Positions 63,301 through 64,000 of a DNA stretch of 64,000 nt are shown here, piece by piece (within the stretch, counting starts at the first letter, position 1; each line of letters starts with the position of its first letter). This DNA comes from an uncultured Lachnospiraceae bacterium (GTDB lineage Bacteria > Bacillota > Clostridia > Lachnospirales > Lachnospiraceae). The notes under the pieces are model-generated. The model made no database searches. It was not told the DNA's origin and saw only the letters and a list, made by a program, of their open reading frames with translations. Location of the stretch: assembly GCA_947086895.1 (NCBI GenBank), contig CAMUAR010000001.1, positions 62,001 to 126,000 of the forward strand, in the 5' to 3' direction. Made by a program: the position numbers and the translations under genes.

Positions 63301-63553
63301 GCAAAAAGGTGCGGAAGCCTTTGGTCGGCGTATTTTCATAAGCCGTGTTTGCAGAGTTAAACTCCATAATGGCATTTCCTTTATGATGGATGCCGAAACT
63401 GTTGACCCCCTGTCCGCGGTTTGTATAAAATACCCACAATGGAATCCCGCTTATCCCGGCCACCCCCGGCAGAAAGCTTGAAAATGCCGGAAGTTTGTCG
63501 TAATCCCTAAAATAAAAGCGGTCTTCTTCTAACTGATATTGACTCATAGACAT
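60335..63553 (-). CDS. GH94-type oligoglucan phosphorylase (second, large)
   Basis: 1072 residues from ATG 63553 (AAAGGGG 5 bases upstream). The reading frame stays open for another 89 codons upstream, but that part only translates the 105-bp tandem repeat and has no ribosome site. N-terminal RDYDKLPAFSSFLPGVAGI and LWVFYTNRGQGVNSFGI, and catalytic Asp in GGKPGWNDAMNGLPGLFG, match the long GH94 branch that includes 1,2-beta-oligoglucan phosphorylases (~1100 residues, known from Listeria and Lachnoclostridium). Sequence points to beta-1,2, neighbours to beta-1,3; the true linkage is open. No signal peptide. Confidence 0.87.
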   Translation of the reverse strand: MSMSQYQLEEDRFYFRDYDKLPAFSSFLPGVAGISGIPLWVFYTNRGQGVNSFGIHHKGNAIMEFNSANTAYENTPTKGFRTFLQKDGEYFEPFCGYSKTAKRTMCVQKNSFSVTEEERGLRITVSYFVLPTEEIGALVRRVTIENISGKACRLEGIDGLPKIIPYGIQNGQFKEMSNLFKSWTDIKNIEHCAPYYALRASSDDSAEVSEIHGGYFYCTAANGKLLPVLYDAEVVFDYESSLADPVVFMEEGLCGVRRREQCFANKVPCGFTPFEKELADQESFSFTSYIGYAGTIEQLNKNTKRFLAEDYAKKKEAEAAGIIDALVKDVATKTANPVFDQYMEQCYLDNFLRGGYPYLFAGKGKKNIVHLFSRKHGDPERDYNFFSISGEYYSQGNGNFRDVCQNRRSDVFFHPEIDDFNVYSFFNFIQADGYNPLEIRPCTFLIEKKNAGRAKELVEEQVCGEKEPLLKLLCGKFTPGQICTVMVEHGMEMKNDPERTLSQETLVAKLLELSTEQLEAGFGEGYWSDHWDYLMDLVENYLLIFPDRKKELLNGRADYRFYDSAGQVRPRRETYVLSKGKVRQYGSLFHNTKKEKKEGFAAGGTNWMKDEKGAFITTTLLGKMLTLALNKFLLLDQEGMGIEMEGGKPGWNDAMNGLPGLFGSSMAETLELNRLLAFLEESYTDGSIAGKIELPFQIASLLESIERFFREQGGRSELENWEAAANLRESYRAVVYAGMSGEVVTVTAKRIFGVIRDCHKVVLRGVEKALRLGNGVMPTYFTYEVTEYEERKDENGDPLLTPYGLPGVQAKQFVCHAVVPFLEGPARMLSCLDGYEEEKRRMCESIKNSDMYDKKLKMYKTSGAIEELSMEHGRVRAFTPGWLERESIFLHMEYKYLLGLLRAKLVEEFYTAMHDALIPFLPPERYGRSTLENSSFLASSANPDRKVHGRGFVARLSGSTTEMLSIWIRMFLGEGGFFTEGGKLGFRLSPLLADWMFDENYNAAFTLFSSCTVTYHCVERKATYGEDAAKVIEITLHYIDGTEEKISGNVLGNKQATALRSGKIDHIMAYLS

Positions 63554-63570
63554 GATCGCCCCTTTCTTAT

Positions 63571-63796
63571 TTTGAGTTCCGTATACGCCCTTACAGTACC
63601 CTTTACCCACAGAGAAAAATCCATCTGCCCTGCTTCCTGATTTTTCTCTGGGTACTTTCCGGGCGTATACTGTTTTTTGAGTTCCGTATACGCCCTTACA
63701 GTACCCTTTACCCACAGAGAAAAATCCATCTGCCCTGCTTCCTGATTTTTCTCTGGGTACTTTCCGGGCGTATACTGTTTTTTGAGTTCCGTATAC
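63571..63796 (-). repeat. Two tandem copies of a 105-bp structured element plus a partial third
   Basis: Copies at 63571-63675 and 63676-63780 look identical; 63781-63796 starts a third. Each copy folds into a long imperfect hairpin: outer arms GTATACGCCC/GGGCGTATAC, then GTACCC/GGGTAC, then CAGAGAAAAATC/GATTTTTCTCT. It lies in the 250-bp gap between the partial GH16 gene and the second GH94 gene. Its length is a multiple of three and leaves the frame open, but a coding role is unlikely. Confidence 0.85.
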
Positions 63797-63803
63797 AAAT
63801 TCT

Positions 63804-64000
63804 TTATTTATTTGTGACAAGTTCTGTTATTTCCGGGCTTTGGTACACCCTGACGTAATCAATAACAAACTGCTGTGGGAAAATGGTTTCATCCACTCCC
63901 TGTACACCGCCCCAATCCCCGCCGACTGCCAGATTGATCAAAAGGTGCATCCGCTTGTCAAATGGCCACTCGTTTAATGTCGGCTGGCTCTTATATTTGG
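63804..64000 (-). CDS. GH16 beta-glucanase, C-terminal end only
   Basis: The last 65 codons of a GH16 protein: PFDKRMHLLINLAVGGDWGG and FVIDYVRVYQ are the conserved end of the family, then a short tail ends in LVTNK and TAA. The N-terminus with the catalytic residues lies beyond the right edge. Similar to the GH16 at 52.9 kb but not a copy. First gene of the beta-glucan run visible here. Confidence 0.88.
   Translation of the reverse strand, partial: KYKSQPTLNEWPFDKRMHLLINLAVGGDWGGVQGVDETIFPQQFVIDYVRVYQSPEITELVTNK

Noticed and set aside
63571..63796. A CRISPR array
   Set aside because: Units are 105 bp, directly abutting, with no alternating short repeat and unique spacer; no cas genes are in the window.
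63554..63820. An N-terminal extension of the second GH94 protein made of two 35-residue repeats
   Set aside because: The open frame only reflects a 105-bp DNA repeat (a multiple of three). A good ribosome site and the family N-terminus are at ATG 63553, and no site precedes the longer start.

Overview
The window reads like a chromosomal segment of an anaerobic, low-to-mid GC Gram-positive bacterium of the Lachnospiraceae type. This is inferred from several things: strong GGAGG ribosome sites, consensus TTGACA/TATAAT promoters, a minimal SufC/SufB pair, LL-diaminopimelate aminotransferase, PyrB plus PyrI, a ThiW thiamine-precursor transporter, MsmX-dependent sugar ABC systems without their own ATPase, and large glycan-utilisation loci. 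No prophage, CRISPR array, rRNA or tRNA gene was seen. Both ends cut genes: dapL on the left and a GH16 glucanase on the right.

Layout. 0-12.5 kb is mostly housekeeping: lysine/peptidoglycan precursor genes (dapL, dapF), an ANTAR regulator behind glnA, a SufC/SufB-like pair, a CNNM/CorC membrane protein, an Mrp-NifX fusion, a small ABC exporter, pyrB-pyrI and an MIF-like tautomerase. 12.6-31.3 kb is an arabinan/arabino-oligosaccharide locus. One long minus-strand run carries a 990-residue binding protein, two permeases, an NHL-TPR-YIP1 membrane protein, a DUF5696 protein, two more permeases, a second binding protein, a GH43 arabinanase and araA. It diverges from an ArsR-like regulator with a large C-terminal domain. 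A second GH43 follows, and a GH51 arabinofuranosidase lies at 38.8 kb.

32.1-38.5 kb is inserted between the arabinan genes and is the most interesting part. It contains a 58-residue exported peptide gene, a convergent 619-residue regulator with two XRE DNA-binding domains and TPR-like helices, a three-gene MacB/FtsX-type ABC system, and a 144-residue secreted protein. Two nearly identical 35-bp palindromes (32 of 35 positions equal) sit one base upstream of the -35 boxes of the peptide gene and of the secreted-protein gene. I read this as an RRNPP-like peptide signalling circuit controlling a secreted product and its ABC system.

40-44 kb holds a small XRE regulator, a stomatin/NfeD pair, an SGNH esterase and a histidine phosphatase. 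44.3-49.7 kb is a thiamine operon behind a TPP riboswitch: thiW, a thiM-thiE fusion, thiD and thiC. 49.7-50.5 kb holds terminators and decayed coding sequence. 50.5-64 kb is a beta-glucan locus: a DUF2264 protein, GH16, GH30, a GH94 phosphorylase, a LacI regulator, GH17, a second GH94 and a partial GH16. All are minus strand, and there is no transporter inside the window.

Two themes cross the window. First, several conserved enzymes (DapF, the ThiM domain, DUF2264, one GH94) carry low-complexity N/Q/S/T/K-rich insertions. Second, tandem DNA duplications recur (69 bp in thiM, 105 bp upstream of the second GH94, about 54 bp downstream of the TPP riboswitch). All functional statements come from reading motifs by eye; no database search was possible.
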